Source: Brevibacterium picturae (GTDB taxonomy: Bacteria > Actinomycetota > Actinomycetes > Actinomycetales > Brevibacteriaceae). Taken from it: a stretch of DNA of 64,000 nucleotides. Position numbers and translations under genes: made by a program. The stretch covers positions 1,674,001 to 1,738,000 of the forward strand of contig NZ_LT629739.1 in the NCBI RefSeq assembly GCF_900105045.1, written 5' to 3'. Below the pieces are notes generated by a model that worked only from the letters and a program-made list of their open reading frames with translations, was not told where the DNA came from and ran no database searches. The stretch's first letter is position 1; each line of letters opens with the position of its first letter. Positions 62,144 to 64,000 of the stretch are shown here, piece after piece.

Positions 62144-63328
62144 ATGTCGAAAACTGATCTCATCATCGTAGGTTCCGGAATCCTGGGCCTGGCCACCGCA
62201 TTCCGCGCACACCGTCAGGGCCGCAGCGTCCGTGTCATCGACCGTTCCGCCCGCCCCGTGGGCTCATCGATCCAGAACTTCGGGCACGCCTGCTTCACCG
62301 GGCAGGCCGACGACTCTCAGGATCTGGCGATGGCGTCTCGAGACGGCTGGCTGGAAGCCGCCGCCGCGACCGGGATCTGGGCGGCAGAGACCGGGTCCTT
62401 CATCCCCGCCATGACCGAACCGGAACTGCGCGTCCTCCAGGAGTTCGCCGATCACCGGGGTCCGGATCAGGCGACGATGCTCTGCGCCGAGGAGGTGGCG
62501 GCGGCCATCGGGAACCCGAGCCTGGGCGCCATCGGTGGGGCTCATCTGCCACTGGACATGCGCGTCGACCCACGCGAGGCCGCTCCAGCCCTCGCCAGTT
62601 GGCTGGCCGGAGAGGGTGTCGAGTTCACATGGAACACCACCGTCACCGAGGTGGCCGACGGCACCGTGTCCACCAACCGCGGCGATGTCCACGGTGAGCA
62701 GGTCGTCGTCTGCCCCGGCTACCAGCTCACCTCCCTGTTCCCGGAGATCGCCGAGGCGCACGGGGTGCGAATCTGCACCCTGGTGATGTCCTTGATCGAG
62801 CGACCGCAGCGAATCCCGAGCGGGTTCGCCATGCTCACGGGCACCTCGCTGGCCCGCTACGACGGGTTCGCCGCCATGCCGGGAGCATCGGCACTGCGTG
62901 AGGATCTGACGGAGCGGGAGCCGGGGCTCGTCGACGTCATCGCCAACCTCATGGTCACCGATATCCCCGGCGGACTGCTTATCGGCGACTCTCACGCCTA
63001 TGACCTCAGCCCCGAACCATTCATCGACGCACGCGTCGGGGATCTGCTGCTTAATCGCGCGACCAGCATTCTCGGCATCGATGAACCCGTGGTTCGCCAA
63101 CGGTGGCTGGGCCAGTATGCCGACAGCACCGAGACGAACCTGATCCTCGAGCGCCCTGACGCGCGAACGACGGTCGCCGTGGTCACCTCGGGGATCGGGA
63201 TGACTCTGTCGTTTGGGATCGCGGACCGCATCCTCGGCGAGGAAGCGGGCGCCTCGCAAACGAGACCGGCACCACATTCACAGTCCCTCGCCCCAACCGC
63301 CGATGAAGTTGTCATGTCCGATCAGTGA
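62144..63328 (+). CDS. FAD-dependent oxidoreductase, TIGR03364-like (phosphonate-associated)
   Basis: A 394-residue flavoenzyme of the DadA/glycine-oxidase superfamily: LIIVGSGILGLATAFRAHRQG is the FAD motif, RSARPVGSSIQNFGHACFTGQ is the group's signature, and VTSGIGMTLSFGIADRIL the C-terminal FAD segment. The HFGHA-like start QNFGHA recalls oxidoreductases linked to 2-aminoethylphosphonate use. It would oxidise an amine or methylamino group. ATG 62144 follows GGGGGA. Divergent from the HutC-type regulator and before a phosphonate-type binding protein. Confidence 0.85.
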   Translation: MSKTDLIIVGSGILGLATAFRAHRQGRSVRVIDRSARPVGSSIQNFGHACFTGQADDSQDLAMASRDGWLEAAAATGIWAAETGSFIPAMTEPELRVLQEFADHRGPDQATMLCAEEVAAAIGNPSLGAIGGAHLPLDMRVDPREAAPALASWLAGEGVEFTWNTTVTEVADGTVSTNRGDVHGEQVVVCPGYQLTSLFPEIAEAHGVRICTLVMSLIERPQRIPSGFAMLTGTSLARYDGFAAMPGASALREDLTEREPGLVDVIANLMVTDIPGGLLIGDSHAYDLSPEPFIDARVGDLLLNRATSILGIDEPVVRQRWLGQYADSTETNLILERPDARTTVAVVTSGIGMTLSFGIADRILGEEAGASQTRPAPHSQSLAPTADEVVMSDQ

Positions 63329-63339
63329 ACAGGATCGAA

Positions 63340-63353
63340 TTGTATAGACATGT
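63340..63353 (+). promoter_or_regulatory. HutC/PhnF-type operator before phnD
   Basis: TTGTATAGACATGT, 64 bp before the binding-protein start. The GTATAGAC core is close to the PhnF operator core as I remember it (TGGTATAGACCA). Confidence 0.62.
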
Positions 63354-63417
63354 TGTTTCGAGATGTCGAAGAATGAAACCAAGCGATCACCCCGACCACT
63401 CGAAAGGCAGGCCGCCC

Positions 63418-64000
63418 ATGGCCCTGTTCCCACGCTTCCGCTCCCGCACCGTCCGCTCACTCACGGCCGCAGCGCTCGCACTCCCGCTGCTCGCCGCTTG
63501 CGGTTCCTCCGGCGACGACGGCGACACCATCACCTTTGCCGCAGTCCCCGCCGAGTCATCGTCCACGTTGGAATCGACCTTCGAAAACGTCACCGCACTG
63601 CTCGAGGAGGAGACCGGCAAGACGGTCGAGTTCCAGAATGCCTCCGATTATGCAGCGGTGATCGAAGGAATGCGGGCCGGCCAGATCGATGCCGCCTCGT
63701 TCGGTCCGTTCGCCTATGTCATCGCCAAGGACTCCGGCATCGACATGGAGCCCGCGGCTGCTCCGACGAGCGATCCGAAGAAGGATCCGGCCTACACCTC
63801 GCTTGCCTACGTCAAGAAGGGCTCGGACATCAAGGGCCTGAGCGATCTCAAGGGCAAGAAGGTCTGCTTCGTCGACAAGGCCTCCACCTCGGGCTACCTC
63901 GTGCCGATGAAGGGGATCATGGATGAAGGTCTCGACATGGAGAAGGACATGGAACAGGTCCTGACCGGCGGTCATGACGCCTCGCTGCTGTCCCTGGACT
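63418..64000 (+). CDS. phnD: PhnD-like phosphonate/phosphite ABC transporter binding lipoprotein (3' cut)
   Basis: The first 194 codons of a periplasmic-type binding protein; the window ends inside it. It has a lipoprotein signal: RSRTVRSLTAAALALPLLAACGSS with lipobox LAAC (Cys near residue 28). The mature part shows the PhnD family start ITFAAVPAESSSTLESTFENV, VEFQNASDYAAVIEGMRAGQIDAASFGPFAYVIA and SDLKGKKVCFVDKASTSGYLVP. It binds phosphonate, phosphite or phosphate esters for an ABC importer whose other genes should lie just beyond the window. Confidence 0.9.
   Translation, partial: MALFPRFRSRTVRSLTAAALALPLLAACGSSGDDGDTITFAAVPAESSSTLESTFENVTALLEEETGKTVEFQNASDYAAVIEGMRAGQIDAASFGPFAYVIAKDSGIDMEPAAAPTSDPKKDPAYTSLAYVKKGSDIKGLSDLKGKKVCFVDKASTSGYLVPMKGIMDEGLDMEKDMEQVLTGGHDASLLSLD

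Noticed and set aside
1..64000. CRISPR arrays, rRNA or tRNA genes, prophage structural genes
   Set aside because: None seen on reading both strands; no regularly spaced repeats and no conserved rRNA stretches.

Overview
The window is high-GC actinobacterial DNA. I would place it in Brevibacterium or a close relative (Micrococcales), judging from codon use, GTG/TTG starts, GGAGG-type ribosome sites and gene content (rifamycin ADP-ribosyltransferase, CstR/CstB sulfur genes, DUF2891, many TetR/MarR/AraC/GntR regulators beside small oxidoreductases). It reads as an accessory chromosomal region. I saw no rRNA, tRNA, CRISPR array or phage structural gene.

Layout. 1-6.8 kb: the tail of a SNF2 helicase, a voltage-sensor-like membrane protein, a persulfide-response module (CstR-type repressor, twin operators, small zinc-ribbon protein, persulfide dioxygenase-rhodanese fusion), then a scar with an IS110 transposase remnant, a truncated MFS gene, a MarR gene of doubtful 5' end and a degenerate second copy of the SNF2 tail. 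6.8-15 kb: a Fic AMP-transferase behind a perfect palindrome, an alcohol dehydrogenase divergent from its likely TetR regulator, an AraC/SDR pair and small metabolic genes. 15.3-21.2 kb: an AT-richer island of four co-directional genes (ParB-like protein, D12-class adenine methyltransferase, Nudix hydrolase, PLD-helicase-DUF3427 protein of the SauUSI type). This is the best candidate for a little-described defence or DNA-modification system.

21.7-33.2 kb: a six-gene catabolic operon (two class III CoA-transferase family proteins, class I fumarase/mesaconase, two acyl-CoA dehydrogenases, a MaoC-type hydratase) divergent from a GntR regulator and a complete DctPQM TRAP transporter. Shared AATGCATT palindromes suggest one regulon. 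The enzyme set fits import and oxidation of a C5 dicarboxylate such as methylsuccinate or mesaconate through mesaconyl-CoA and citramalyl-CoA. 33.4-61 kb: paired CorC-type CBS proteins, hydrolases, a non-canonical Nramp protein, arr, a RidA pseudogene with an amber codon, MFS and MMPL exporters, a pirin/GNAT/AhpD/threonine aldolase run, PepSY and PadR genes, aldo-keto reductases, a low-GC orphan gene and an RclA-like flavoprotein. 61-64 kb: a HutC/PhnF-type GntR regulator, a TIGR03364-like FAD oxidoreductase and a PhnD-like binding lipoprotein cut by the window end, probably organophosphonate uptake and use, with matching operator-like sites before both transcription units.

All family names come from reading motifs by eye. 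No database search was run.
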